Of a DNA stretch of 12,056 nucleotides, positions 1 through 6,677 are shown one piece after another. The stretch lies in contig DLOQ01000062.1 in assembly GCA_002479655.1 (NCBI GenBank), forward strand, positions 1 through 12,056. The letters are read 5' to 3'. The notes beneath the pieces are model-generated. The model had not been told where the DNA came from and did no database searches. It was given only the letters and a program-made list of their open reading frames with translations. This DNA is from Lachnospiraceae bacterium UBA7480 (GTDB taxonomy: Bacteria > Bacillota > Clostridia > Lachnospirales > Lachnospiraceae). Made by a program: the position numbers and the translations under genes. Position 1 is the stretch's first letter. Each line of letters begins with the position of its first letter.

Positions 1-25
1 GTGAGTTTCGCAATTACCTATAAAG

Positions 26-115
26 TTATAATTTTTCTTTCCATTCCGCTTCTCTAAAACCTACAAGCACAATCTCTCCTTTAACGATAAACGAATTATA
101 CCATTTATCTTTTAC
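26..115 (-). pseudogene. Relic of ArsC/Spx-family protein C-terminus (copy 1)
   Basis: The minus strand encodes about 25 residues ending in VLVGFREAEWKEKL and a TAA stop. That is the characteristic C-terminus of arsenate-reductase-family (ArsC/Spx/YffB-like, thioredoxin fold) proteins of Firmicutes, which are normally about 115 residues. The similarity fades upstream of the IVKGEI stretch, and the CXXC or CX redox N-terminal half is absent. The open frame continues to about position 247, but those residues do not look like the family. A second, longer relic with the same C-terminus lies at 1833-1958. I read this as a decayed gene fragment, not a working gene. Family assignment is from memory of the C-terminal motif. 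Confidence 0.6.
28..88. repeat. 61-bp direct repeat, left copy (partner 1841-1901)
   Basis: By eye, 55 of 61 positions match the segment at 1841-1901 in the same orientation. The shared stretch is the 3' end of an ArsC-like gene. Sequence on the stop-codon side is unrelated between copies; on the other side only traces of similarity remain. The two copies bracket the regulator and the GNAT gene. Confidence 0.8.
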
Positions 116-290
116 ACTTACAATTAAAGCGATTAAATTGTTTGTATTTATAATACAAGAGAATAAGGGGATATAAGATGTCGGAGAGTGTTTTGGGGGT
201 TGCTTGAAATCAACTGTATTAGGTTTTAAAGATAAAACAATTAACAAAAATATTGAATATCAACAAAATATATGTTAGTATAAAACAAAA
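116..290 (+). promoter_or_regulatory. AT-rich intergenic region with a weak possible promoter
   Basis: This stretch is very AT-rich and carries no convincing gene. A weak sigma-A-like pair, TTGAAT at 253-258 and TAGTAT at 276-281 with a 17-base spacer, sits just upstream of the in-frame ATGs at 291 and 309. If used, it would give a transcript with almost no leader, in agreement with the lack of a Shine-Dalgarno before those ATGs. Each hexamer matches only four of six consensus bases, so in such AT-rich DNA this could be chance. A nine-codon plus-strand reading frame starting at 178 is probably meaningless. Confidence 0.25.
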
Positions 291-392
291 ATGTTAAAAA
301 GTTATATTATGAAAAAATATTTAGATGAAATATTCGGATTATGTGTAAAAATAGAAAACTGGAACGGTAAGAATAATCTGCCTCTTTTTTGA
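291..392 (+). pseudogene. Out-of-frame N-terminal segment of the AbiEi-like regulator
   Basis: From ATG 291 or 309 the plus strand reads MKKYLDEIFGLCVKIENWNG and continues to KNNLPLF, where a TGA at 390-392 stops it. If T389 is read twice on the six-T run (385-390), or one T is added, the frame runs straight into LRNKREYY of the downstream frame. That gives a continuous protein of 319 residues counted from ATG 309. A stretch of the form LPL-aromatic-L-R followed by an aromatic-rich segment fits the start of this regulator family as I remember it. No Shine-Dalgarno is visible at either ATG. It could be a sequencing or assembly error, a real disabling mutation, or a slippage site. Confidence 0.6.
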
Positions 393-1267
393 GAAATAAG
401 AGAGAGTACTATGTGATGTCTATCGAAAATAAGCGGAGCATCTTGATGAAGAATAACTCTGATAACTTTAATATTTCCGGTTTTAAAAAAGAAATAAATG
501 AAATTGAAAAAACTGCAGGTATGTCAGCTATATTGTGGCTTGATGCTGTTTCAACATATCAAAGAAATGCGTTGATCAAAAGCAGGATTCCATTTATTGT
601 GCCAAATTCGCAAATCTATGTTCCGGAACTTGGGATGTGTTTAAAAGAATTGTGTGTAGGCAAGATGGCGAAGGTCGAAAAAATATCTGCAATATCACAA
701 TATCTTCTTTTATATTTTGTATATCAAAAAAAGCTTAAAAAAATAAGCCAGTCAGAGCTTGCAGTACAACTTAATATGTCAGCTATGAATGTCAGCAGGG
801 CAGTACAGAATTTACAAGCGCTTGGTTTATTGGATACTCACAAGGAAGGAACAAGTAAACTGGTTAAACCGGTAGCGATTGGCAAGGACTTATATCAGCT
901 TTCAAACGACTATTTACAGTCACCTGTTCAGAAGAAAATCTATGTCAACAGTATGCATTTTGACATGGATCTACCTTATGCAGGAGAAACAGCATTGGCA
1001 AAGCAGAGTATATTGAATTTCCCAAGATGTACAGTTTTTGCCATGGACAAGAAGCTTGCAAAGGATATTCCCAAGGAATATCTTGTAGACCCGAAGCTTG
1101 TGGCAGACAGTGATTATGTGGAAATAGAATTATGGAAATATGATCCGAAAATGTTTGTTACAGATGGAATGGTGGATATCGTGTCGTTGGTGCAAAGCCT
1201 AAAAGGTATAAATGATGAACGGGTGGAAATGCAGATGAAAGAGATCATGGAGGAATACAAATGGTAA
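389..1267 (+). CDS. AbiEi/MarR-like winged-helix antitoxin-type regulator, N-terminus frameshifted
   Basis: The open frame encodes up to 292 residues. Residues about 45-87 contain a QRNALI / IPFIVPNSQIYVPELG block, typical of antitoxin-like regulators that clostridial genomes carry next to nucleotidyltransferase (AbiEii-type) toxins. Residues about 100-150 form a MarR-like helix-turn-helix (SQSELAVQLNMSAMNVSRAV). The C-terminus has the ELWKYDPKMF and DERVEMQMKEIMEE features of the same group. The frame opens at a TTG. If it is translated independently, ATG 416 (AGAGAG at 401-406 upstream, 283 aa) or ATG 446 are the better starts. However, the in-family N-terminus lies upstream in another frame (291-392), so the ancestral gene probably began at 291 or 309. 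Expected role: DNA binding and repression or neutralisation of a linked toxin. No toxin gene follows. The AbiEi assignment is from memory; the winged helix is clearer. Confidence 0.6.
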   Translation: MRNKREYYVMSIENKRSILMKNNSDNFNISGFKKEINEIEKTAGMSAILWLDAVSTYQRNALIKSRIPFIVPNSQIYVPELGMCLKELCVGKMAKVEKISAISQYLLLYFVYQKKLKKISQSELAVQLNMSAMNVSRAVQNLQALGLLDTHKEGTSKLVKPVAIGKDLYQLSNDYLQSPVQKKIYVNSMHFDMDLPYAGETALAKQSILNFPRCTVFAMDKKLAKDIPKEYLVDPKLVADSDYVEIELWKYDPKMFVTDGMVDIVSLVQSLKGINDERVEMQMKEIMEEYKW

Positions 1268-1302
1268 TGGGAATGTACCCGATTCTCTACCAGTCATTCT
1301 AA
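1261..1302 (+). pseudogene. Stub of a lost downstream partner gene (13 codons)
   Basis: An ATG at 1261 overlaps the regulator stop (ATGGTAA). It is preceded by GGAGG at 1249-1253 with 7-base spacing, an ideal translationally coupled start. It encodes only MVMGMYPILYQSF before TAA at 1300-1302, and the region then runs into the 3' end of the convergent GNAT gene. Antitoxins of this type normally have their toxin exactly here, so I infer that this is the remaining start of a deleted partner. A tiny real peptide is possible but less likely. Confidence 0.4.
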
Positions 1303-1315
1303 ATCCGATAAAATA

Positions 1316-1789
1316 TCAATTCCATCTTTTATGCCACTCCATTTGATGGTATTTTGAAACAGAATCTTTGAATCCGATTGACTTATATAATGGATATCCA
1401 TCTTCCGTTGCCTTGAGTTCCACAACACAAAGTTCCATAGCGGCAGCATCTTCAAGCAATATATTCATAAGTTTTTTTGCATATCCCTTATGACGATATT
1501 CCGGCTTCGTATATACATTTAAGACGGTACCTGTTTTACCATTTATAAATGCGGGACTCATTGGTTTCTCAACCACAAGTAACAGTGCGCACGCAGCTAT
1601 CTCTTGTTCATTCCTGCAAATATATGCAAAGATCGTTTTATTAAGATTCTTAGAAAAATAATGCGGCAAATCTTCTTCAAGGATTGCCAATTCTTTATTC
1701 TTCAAGTCACCATGATCTTCCTTCAAGTATGCAATCCGCAGATTTGTTAATTGTTTGATGTCTTCGTTTGTCGCCTTTTCAAAAACCAT
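1316..1789 (-). CDS. GNAT-family N-acetyltransferase
   Basis: This 157-residue protein matches the usual GNAT length of 140-170. It has a beta-strand followed by the acetyl-CoA pyrophosphate loop R-H-K-G-Y-A at residues 99-104 (motif A; consensus R/Q-x-x-G-x-G/A), with Ala replacing the last Gly, which is common. The motif B stretch GYPLYKSIGF lies at 131-140. It should transfer an acetyl group from acetyl-CoA to an amine, but the substrate (antibiotic, polyamine, amino acid or protein N-terminus) cannot be told. The ATG at 1789 is preceded by GGGAGAG about 8 bases upstream. It converges on the plus-strand regulator with only 48 bases between stops, and no clear terminator hairpin separates them. 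Its upstream flank is decayed DNA with ArsC and winged-helix relics, so it is probably transcribed alone. Confidence 0.85.
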   Translation of the reverse strand: MVFEKATNEDIKQLTNLRIAYLKEDHGDLKNKELAILEEDLPHYFSKNLNKTIFAYICRNEQEIAACALLLVVEKPMSPAFINGKTGTVLNVYTKPEYRHKGYAKKLMNILLEDAAAMELCVVELKATEDGYPLYKSIGFKDSVSKYHQMEWHKRWN

Positions 1790-1832
1790 ACCACATCTCT
1801 CCCATAATCATCATATACGTATCAAAAACGCC

Positions 1833-1958
1833 TCATAGCGATAATTTTTCTTTCCATTCCGCTTCCCTAAAACCGACAAGCACAACCTCCTCATTAACGA
1901 TCAAGGAACGTTTTACAAGCATTCCATTTGTAGCCAGAAGTTTCAACTGTTCTTCTCC
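1833..1958 (-). pseudogene. Relic of ArsC/Spx-family protein C-terminus (copy 2)
   Basis: The minus strand reads GEEQLKLLATNGMLVKRSLI, then VNEEVVLVGFREAEWKEKLSL and a TGA stop. This is about 41 residues, a good match to the last third of Firmicute arsenate-reductase-family/Spx-like proteins, where EEQLKLL-A-DGMLVKRP and VLVGF-EAEW are familiar. The redox-active N-terminal two thirds is missing. Upstream, a TAA at 1962-1964 in the same frame ends a winged-helix fragment, so the join between two unrelated relics lies near 1958-1964. There is no start codon with a ribosome site, so it is not expected to be expressed as a protein. Confidence 0.7.
1841..1901. repeat. 61-bp direct repeat, right copy (partner 28-88)
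   Basis: This copy matches 28-88 at 55 of 61 positions in the same orientation. It covers the 3' end of the ArsC-like relic. The roughly 10% divergence argues against a recent target-site duplication but allows an old duplication or two independent imports of related sequence. Confidence 0.8.
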
Positions 1959-1961
1959 TAC

Positions 1962-2106
1962 TTATTGTTTTTCACTTCTCTTGTAGAACACATTATTCGT
2001 GCTGCCTTCCGAAACAACATATCCTCTATCTGTAAGCATATTAAGATATCGCCATGTAGTTGTCTCTGTTTTAATTTCTGCGCTTATTTTACCATATCCG
2101 CACTCA
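1962..2106 (-). pseudogene. Winged-helix (HTH) C-terminal fragment
   Basis: The minus-strand open segment contains GKISAEIKTETTTWRYLNML and then TDRGYVVSEGSTNNVFYKRSEKQ before TAA. It looks like a winged helix: recognition helix around TETTTWRYLNML, then a beta hairpin wing around GYVVSEGSTNNVFYK. Such wings occur at the C-terminus of several Firmicute protein types (AAA_4/AlbA-like, Fic-like, small regulators), and I cannot pick one. There is no in-frame start before the helix. The segment overlaps the end of the membrane-protein gene and would join its frame if the 20-bp tandem duplication at 2077-2116 were collapsed to one copy. Confidence 0.45.
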
Positions 2107-2116
2107 TTTTACCATA
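2077..2116. repeat. Two tandem 20-bp near-identical units
   Basis: Units 2077-2096 and 2097-2116 lie end to end and match at 17 of 20 positions; both contain ATTTTACCATA. On the minus strand each begins TATGGTAAAAT. Because 20 is not a multiple of three, the second copy shifts frame: the membrane-protein gene stops at 2084-2086 inside the first-listed unit instead of reading on into the winged-helix segment. Confidence 0.85.
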
Positions 2117-3313
2117 GCGCACTTCCTCATATACTTTGTGTAACTGCTGCATCTGTTCATCGTCTTTTAATCCGGCGCCTTCCTCGATCTCGGTGGGCGA
2201 TTCATATGGCGCGGGTCTGTCTTTTCTGTGTTTTCGTATCATTTTCCGGTATCTGCGCTTTATCTTTTCCGCCGCGCTGCCTGCCCGACGGTGTCCCTTC
2301 ACCAGCATTTCTTCCCTGTCAGATCTTTCTTTGACCTGTATCTCTTCTATGATATCTCCATTCTCATCGTAGCTATTCCTGAAATCCTTGAATATCTGCC
2401 TGATTGCCATAATAATCCCGTAGGCAAAAGCCAGAATACAGATACCCGCCATCACCCCAAACAGTACATTCGCAAATTTCGACGGTTCCGGTACCGGTTC
2501 ATCGTCATACATCATCTCCATCATGCTCATATCAACCGATGACATCCCTTCAAATTCTATTTGGCTCCGGTATTCATACGGTACAAATTCCCGTCGGCTG
2601 ATATCTATATACTGTCTGTGATTTGCCAGAAAAACAGAAGGAAGGATACCCGCCAGAAGCAGCAGGGAAAAAACCAAAAGCATGAAAAATCCTATGCCAT
2701 ACAAACGCCTTGTTGGAATCCCCTTTATCCGTTTATTGATTTCCAGATATGACCGCGCCGCCCGAAAATATGCAGCGAACAATGCCAGAAAAAGATAAAC
2801 GACAGCACTGTAAAATGCCATATCACATAATGCTTTTGCCTTTAGAAATAATCCAAGCACATAGACCGCGACAAAATACCACAAAAACGACAGTGACGGA
2901 GTATCCAGAAATTCCTCTTCCTTTGCCGCCAACGGATCTCTTTCTTTTCTTCGGGGAGACTCCTTTAATCTGCCTTTCAGTCTCTTTATCACGATATAAA
3001 ATGTCTCAGCAGACATTCCGATACAATAGCAGACAGCATAAGCGCCGGAATCATTAAATAGCGCAAACATGCCCCATACAGCCGCCAATAACGCAGCACA
3101 TACCACTATGTATACAGCAAGATGTTTCACACGCTTCGCTGCCCTCTCGGTAACTATAACAGGAACCGAAATCAGAAAACATTTGATATATAATACACCA
3201 TCCCCCGCCGGATCCGACAGCCCCGCAATCGCATACAGAGACGGGATCAGCAGCGCAAAAATAAGTGTGGCATGGGCATATCCCATTATTTTCAGGCTTC
3301 GATTCAAGATCAC
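2084..3313 (-). CDS. Polytopic membrane protein with TgpA/DUF4129-like tail, third gene of MoxR-DUF58 operon
   Basis: This 409-residue protein has about seven or eight hydrophobic segments (roughly residues 10-30, 42-58, 65-90, 92-108, 143-165, 168-187, 208-230 and 285-310). A probable extracytoplasmic loop (231-284) precedes the last helix, and a basic cytoplasmic tail (about 340-409) follows. The tail, with RRYRKMIRKHRK and a terminal DDEQMQQLHKVYEEVRYGK, resembles the DUF4129-type tail of TgpA-like transglutaminase proteins. The Cys/His/Asp transglutaminase core seen in TgpA is absent. It starts with GTG at 3313: AAGGAGG lies 8-9 bases upstream and the GTGA overlaps the DUF58 stop, so translation is coupled. 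The likely role is a membrane partner of the MoxR/DUF58 machinery, possibly in envelope protein assembly; this is inferred from gene order. Its 3' end is affected by a 20-bp tandem duplication. Confidence 0.8.
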   Translation of the reverse strand: MILNRSLKIMGYAHATLIFALLIPSLYAIAGLSDPAGDGVLYIKCFLISVPVIVTERAAKRVKHLAVYIVVCAALLAAVWGMFALFNDSGAYAVCYCIGMSAETFYIVIKRLKGRLKESPRRKERDPLAAKEEEFLDTPSLSFLWYFVAVYVLGLFLKAKALCDMAFYSAVVYLFLALFAAYFRAARSYLEINKRIKGIPTRRLYGIGFFMLLVFSLLLLAGILPSVFLANHRQYIDISRREFVPYEYRSQIEFEGMSSVDMSMMEMMYDDEPVPEPSKFANVLFGVMAGICILAFAYGIIMAIRQIFKDFRNSYDENGDIIEEIQVKERSDREEMLVKGHRRAGSAAEKIKRRYRKMIRKHRKDRPAPYESPTEIEEGAGLKDDEQMQQLHKVYEEVRYGKMSADMVK

Positions 3314-4449
3314 CCTCTCTCCACCTCCTTGACCAATACCCGTACATTGTCCCTGCTTTTTATGGCATATATTTTATTTTTCTGAACCGCCTTTTCACTC
3401 CTATATACAGGCGCTACAACCAACGTCTGATATCCCCCGACATAATCCCTGATACAGTCCATAAGCAGCTGATCAAGATTTTTCGAGATAAATACAAGAA
3501 GCGTATCCTGTGAAAGCGGCTTTTTTACAAACGTCTCTGTAAAAAGCTCCCTTACCAGCTCCCCAAAATCCCTATTGTCGGTTTCCGGATCATATTCCGC
3601 AAGCATGCGCTCCAGTCCCGTCAGAGCGCTTTTGCTATTCGTCGGCATCATGATCTGCCCGCCGCCATTATAGGAAAATCCAACCTCTATGTTCTGCCTG
3701 AGAAGTTTTCTGACAAGAGTCGCCGCCATGGCTATGCTCTCTTCTACCAGTTCCTCGCGTTTTAGTATGCCTGCATCCTCCACATCAAGAAAAATCATCG
3801 CCTTTTGGGATTGTACGGAATCATAGGTATTGACCATCAACGAACCTGTTTTGGCGCTTGCTTTCCAATTGATCGTCTTCATTGGGTCGTCTGTCGTATA
3901 GCTTCTTATCGTACGAAAAGCAAACGGATCTTCATAGAGCCGTTTCGCGCATTGAAGCGTCCCCAGCATCTGTTCGCACATTGTGATCACCTCTGACAGA
4001 TCTGTCATTTTAGGATACACATAGATTTCCGCAGGAGTATCGATCCCTTTGTTATAATGCCTTCCATAAAGCATGGTACGCGTTGTGATCTCCGCGTCAT
4101 ATACCTGATACCTGCCGCGCTTTGTACATTTCACGGGAATCTCCCGCACGATCTTCTGCCTGCCCAGTATTGCAAAAATGTCCCTCTTATAAATATAATC
4201 GCTGACATTGGTATTGTCAGCATTCGCAAAGTCAAGTTCTTTTTTTGTGTGAAATCCCACTTCAAGAACAGGGACAGGCATGCCCTTTCTGTTCTCAATA
4301 ACCTCATACAGCTTTGTCTCCTGTCCGGCGTAAACGCAGGCAGACTCAAACCACAATCTTACCAATACATCTTTTGACCACCGGCATTTATAATAGTTCT
4401 CCCATAGCATGCAAACTATCAGGATCCCAAGTAATAGAAATAGTATCAT
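3310..4449 (-). CDS. DUF58 domain-containing protein
   Basis: This 379-residue protein has an N-terminal membrane helix (residues 2-17), a beta-rich region, and the hallmark DUF58 block at about 178-206: FRTIRSYTTDD, then INWKASAKTGSLMV. A vWA-like domain follows, with the strand MIFLDVEDAG at 218-227. DUF58 proteins are partners of MoxR AAA+ ATPases and are thought to act at the membrane in chaperone-like maturation of complexes or cell-envelope functions; the exact target here is unknown. Its ATG at 4449 overlaps the MoxR stop (ATGA), and its TGA overlaps the GTG of the next gene, so the three are translationally coupled. Length and domain order are normal for the family. Confidence 0.93.
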   Translation of the reverse strand: MILFLLLGILIVCMLWENYYKCRWSKDVLVRLWFESACVYAGQETKLYEVIENRKGMPVPVLEVGFHTKKELDFANADNTNVSDYIYKRDIFAILGRQKIVREIPVKCTKRGRYQVYDAEITTRTMLYGRHYNKGIDTPAEIYVYPKMTDLSEVITMCEQMLGTLQCAKRLYEDPFAFRTIRSYTTDDPMKTINWKASAKTGSLMVNTYDSVQSQKAMIFLDVEDAGILKREELVEESIAMAATLVRKLLRQNIEVGFSYNGGGQIMMPTNSKSALTGLERMLAEYDPETDNRDFGELVRELFTETFVKKPLSQDTLLVFISKNLDQLLMDCIRDYVGGYQTLVVAPVYRSEKAVQKNKIYAIKSRDNVRVLVKEVERG

Positions 4450-5390
4450 CTTTTTGACCAGTCCTCTGTTGGCAGTTCAACACTGTTTAAAATATTTGTA
4501 ACAACAGCCGTTTTTTGCGGTTCATCAAATTCACCAATCAGTCTATGACACAATACACAGTGCGCGACCTCCTTGATATCCTCAGGCACCACGTACTCCC
4601 GTTCCTGTACGAGCGCATAAGCTTGTGACACACGCAGTAATGCAAGTGTTCCTCTCGGACTCACCCCCACATTATTTTTTCTGGTTTCCTGTACCAATGC
4701 GGCAATATAGTCACGCAAATCAGTATGTACATACACCTGACGACATGCCTTCTGCAATTCCCTGATATCTTCCGCGCTGCATACCGCCCCAATCTCGGCA
4801 AGCGGCTCTGCATTGATAAAGCGGTCTATCATCTGTCTTTCTTCACTTCCTGTCATACCTCCCATGCTGATCTTCATAAGGAAGCGGTCAAGCTGCGCTT
4901 CGGGCAGCGGAAAGCAGCCGATTGTCTCCACCGGATTCTGCGTAGCTATGACAAAAAATGGAGCATCTAAAATACGTGTCTCTCCATCTACGGTCACCTG
5001 TCCCTCCGCCATACATTCAAGAAGACTTGACTGCGTCCTCGGGGTGGCTCTGTTTATCTCATCCGCCAGTAAAATGTTGGTAAATACGGGACCTTCCTTA
5101 AATGTAAAAGCACCCTTCTCCTGATTAAAAAATGACAGCCCCGTCACATCACTCGGAAGCAGGTCCGGCGTAAACTGTACCCTGTCAAACTTACAGCCCA
5201 TAGACTTCGCAAGCGCCTTTGCAAGCACCGTCTTTCCCGTTCCCGGAACATCCTCTAAAAGCACATGACCGCCCGCTGCGACAGCGGCAAGCAACAGTCT
5301 TGTCACGTCCCTTTTCCCAATCATCACCTTTGATACATTTTCTTCAATGTTTGTCAGTATTTTTCTTGATAATATGCTGTTTGTTTCCAT
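4446..5390 (-). CDS. MoxR-family AAA+ ATPase
   Basis: This 314-residue protein is the usual MoxR length. Walker A is EDVPGTGKT at residues 46-54. Walker B is ILLADEINRA, with Asp110 and Glu111. The family-typical TQSSLLECMAEGQVTVDG and IATQNPVE (sensor 1) follow. MoxR ATPases remodel or activate protein complexes in the cytoplasm, usually together with a DUF58/vWA protein encoded next door, as here. The ATG at 5390 is preceded by AGGGAG about 7 bases upstream. It lies 21 bases after the stop of an upstream GNAT gene, so it may be co-transcribed with the acetyltransferase cluster or have an internal promoter, although I saw no good one in so short a gap. Nothing in the protein looks damaged. 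Confidence 0.95.
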   Translation of the reverse strand: METNSILSRKILTNIEENVSKVMIGKRDVTRLLLAAVAAGGHVLLEDVPGTGKTVLAKALAKSMGCKFDRVQFTPDLLPSDVTGLSFFNQEKGAFTFKEGPVFTNILLADEINRATPRTQSSLLECMAEGQVTVDGETRILDAPFFVIATQNPVETIGCFPLPEAQLDRFLMKISMGGMTGSEERQMIDRFINAEPLAEIGAVCSAEDIRELQKACRQVYVHTDLRDYIAALVQETRKNNVGVSPRGTLALLRVSQAYALVQEREYVVPEDIKEVAHCVLCHRLIGEFDEPQKTAVVTNILNSVELPTEDWSKR

Positions 5391-5411
5391 AAATTACTCC
5401 CTGTTTTTCAC

Positions 5412-5876
5412 TTACACCTCTACCGCCATCACATATATCTGACACGGATTTGCTTCATCCCACAGTGTTGGGAACACTTCAAATTCTTTGAAACCAAGGC
5501 TGATATAAAACCTGTTTGTATCATCATAATCCTCATATCTGCCCATCTGCACTGTCTTTACCTGTAAAAATGAGTATCCTTTTTCATGAGCAATATCTTT
5601 TGCAAGCATAAACATTTTTCTGCCGATACCCTGCCTGTGATACTCTTTCAAAACTCCCATTACCGCAAGCTCTAAAGTATCTTTTCCTGTCTCTTTCAGA
5701 CACAGGAACCCAACATATTCTTCATTATCAATTGCCCCAATGCATATCTGCTCTGCACTCTCCTTAATATACCGCTCTCTGGCTTCCTCAATTCCAAACC
5801 AATCGGGTAATGCTTCTAAAATTTTACGTACGACTTTTTCTTTTGTCCGGGGTTCATACATTTGCTCAAACTTCAT
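5412..5876 (-). CDS. GNAT-family N-acetyltransferase
   Basis: This 154-residue protein is counted from ATG 5876, which overlaps the upstream stop as TGATG. A TTG three bases earlier is possible but less likely. Motif A is clear, YHRQGIGRKMF at residues 79-89 (R-Q-G-I-G-R, full Q/R-x-x-G-x-G/A). The NRFYISLGFKEFE stretch at 121-133 is motif B. The C-terminal part PTLWDEANPCQIYVMAV is typical of a Firmicute GNAT subgroup that acts on small molecules, but the substrate is unknown. It is translationally coupled to the small ABM-like gene, so the two proteins are probably made in step. Confidence 0.9.
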   Translation of the reverse strand: MKFEQMYEPRTKEKVVRKILEALPDWFGIEEARERYIKESAEQICIGAIDNEEYVGFLCLKETGKDTLELAVMGVLKEYHRQGIGRKMFMLAKDIAHEKGYSFLQVKTVQMGRYEDYDDTNRFYISLGFKEFEVFPTLWDEANPCQIYVMAVEV

Positions 5877-6160
5877 CAAAATAACACTTCTCCTATGTAT
5901 TTATCATGTGGAACTAATAAGCACTTTTCGATAGACTTCCAATAGCTTTCATAAAGATTTTTCTGTGCCAGTCCATAGCTTTCTTTCGTATCAAATTCCC
6001 AATAAAGCATATACTTAACGCTTTTTACAACGCGGGTAATTTTAAGCGAGAGAAGTCCTTCTTGCTTTTCCAAAAAGTTTTTAACTTCAAGCATCAGATT
6101 TTCAAACTCCTCTACCTTTTGTGGCTTGACCTGATAAATACATATTTCAGTAAATGGCAT
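5876..6160 (-). CDS. Small ABM-like (antibiotic biosynthesis monooxygenase fold) protein
   Basis: This 94-residue protein starts MPFTEICIYQVKPQKVEEFE and has a middle LLSLKITRVVKSVKYMLYWE. Both match the ferredoxin-like alpha/beta barrel of the ABM/Dabb-type family, in which a first strand is followed by a helix beginning K-x-E-x-F and a later strand with aromatic residues. Members range from true monooxygenases to heme-degrading or non-enzymatic dimeric proteins, so a specific activity cannot be assigned. The ATG at 6160 has a perfect AGGAGG 7-8 bases upstream, predicting strong translation. It is coupled to the downstream GNAT through a TGATG overlap. Confidence 0.75.
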   Translation of the reverse strand: MPFTEICIYQVKPQKVEEFENLMLEVKNFLEKQEGLLSLKITRVVKSVKYMLYWEFDTKESYGLAQKNLYESYWKSIEKCLLVPHDKYIGEVLF

Positions 6161-6201
6161 GATTATTCCTCCTATATGAGCTTATATGATTGTTTTACTT
6201 A

Positions 6202-6672
6202 TCATAATTTGCAAATCATTATGTATTCTTCTTCGGTCTCGTCAACCACCTTAAATCCTAATTTTCTATACATATTCACTGCATAGTTTGCTTTCTGGAC
6301 AGACAGAGAAGTCTGCTGATATCCTTTCTCTTTCAGGAATTGCAGCATAACCTTCATAAGCGATGAACCAATCCCTAAGTGCCTGTATTCCTCATATAAA
6401 GATATGGCAAATGAAGGTGTTGCGTCATCAATGTGACCATAGTCATTCATGATACGCACCCATACTGCACCCACGATCCTTTCGTTTGTTTCGGCAACGA
6501 AACACCAATCATCCGCTTTGCCAAAATCGGCAATATACACTTGCAGTTCCGGCTGTCGGATAATAGACTTTGGCGGCTTTTCCATTCCATCGGGAATAAA
6601 AATTGCTTCATACAAAAAATCAGATAGTATTGGATATTCACTTTCTCTGATTTCCCGAATTTGATAATCCAT
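6202..6672 (-). CDS. GNAT-family N-acetyltransferase
   Basis: This 156-residue protein has a full GNAT core. Motif A is YRHLGIGSSLM at residues 96-106, and motif B is ANYAVNMYRKLGF at 128-140 with the usual terminal Gly-Phe. The N-terminal half, with GAVWVRIMNDYGHIDDATPS, resembles a Firmicute GNAT group in which these residues precede the acetyl-CoA loop. Acetyl transfer to an amine is expected; the substrate is unknown. It begins five bases after the MBL hydrolase stop, with its ribosome site (GGAGAG) inside the end of that gene, so the two are co-translated from one transcript. Confidence 0.9.
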   Translation of the reverse strand: MDYQIREIRESEYPILSDFLYEAIFIPDGMEKPPKSIIRQPELQVYIADFGKADDWCFVAETNERIVGAVWVRIMNDYGHIDDATPSFAISLYEEYRHLGIGSSLMKVMLQFLKEKGYQQTSLSVQKANYAVNMYRKLGFKVVDETEEEYIMICKL

Positions 6673-6677
6673 ATCTC

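Noticed and set aside
178..207. Nine-codon plus-strand frame with a GGGG-containing upstream stretch
   Set aside because: It is very short, with no conservation information and no link to neighbouring genes.
1268..1315. Bidirectional terminator between the convergent regulator and GNAT genes
   Set aside because: Only a GGG-N6-CCC hairpin without a T-run is visible, which is insufficient.
28..1901. Treating the 61-bp repeats as ends of an active mobile element
   Set aside because: No integrase, transposase or terminal inverted repeats are present, and the copies differ at six positions. Only a historical event can be argued.
3054..3347. A 97-codon minus-strand frame overlapping the start of the membrane protein
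   Set aside because: Its Cys- and Gly-rich nonsense composition overlaps a well-supported gene with coupled start and strong ribosome site.
6165..6185. Near-palindrome ATATAAGCTCATAT before the ABM-like gene
   Set aside because: It has a symmetric mismatch and only 14 bases in AT-rich DNA, so it is expected by chance.
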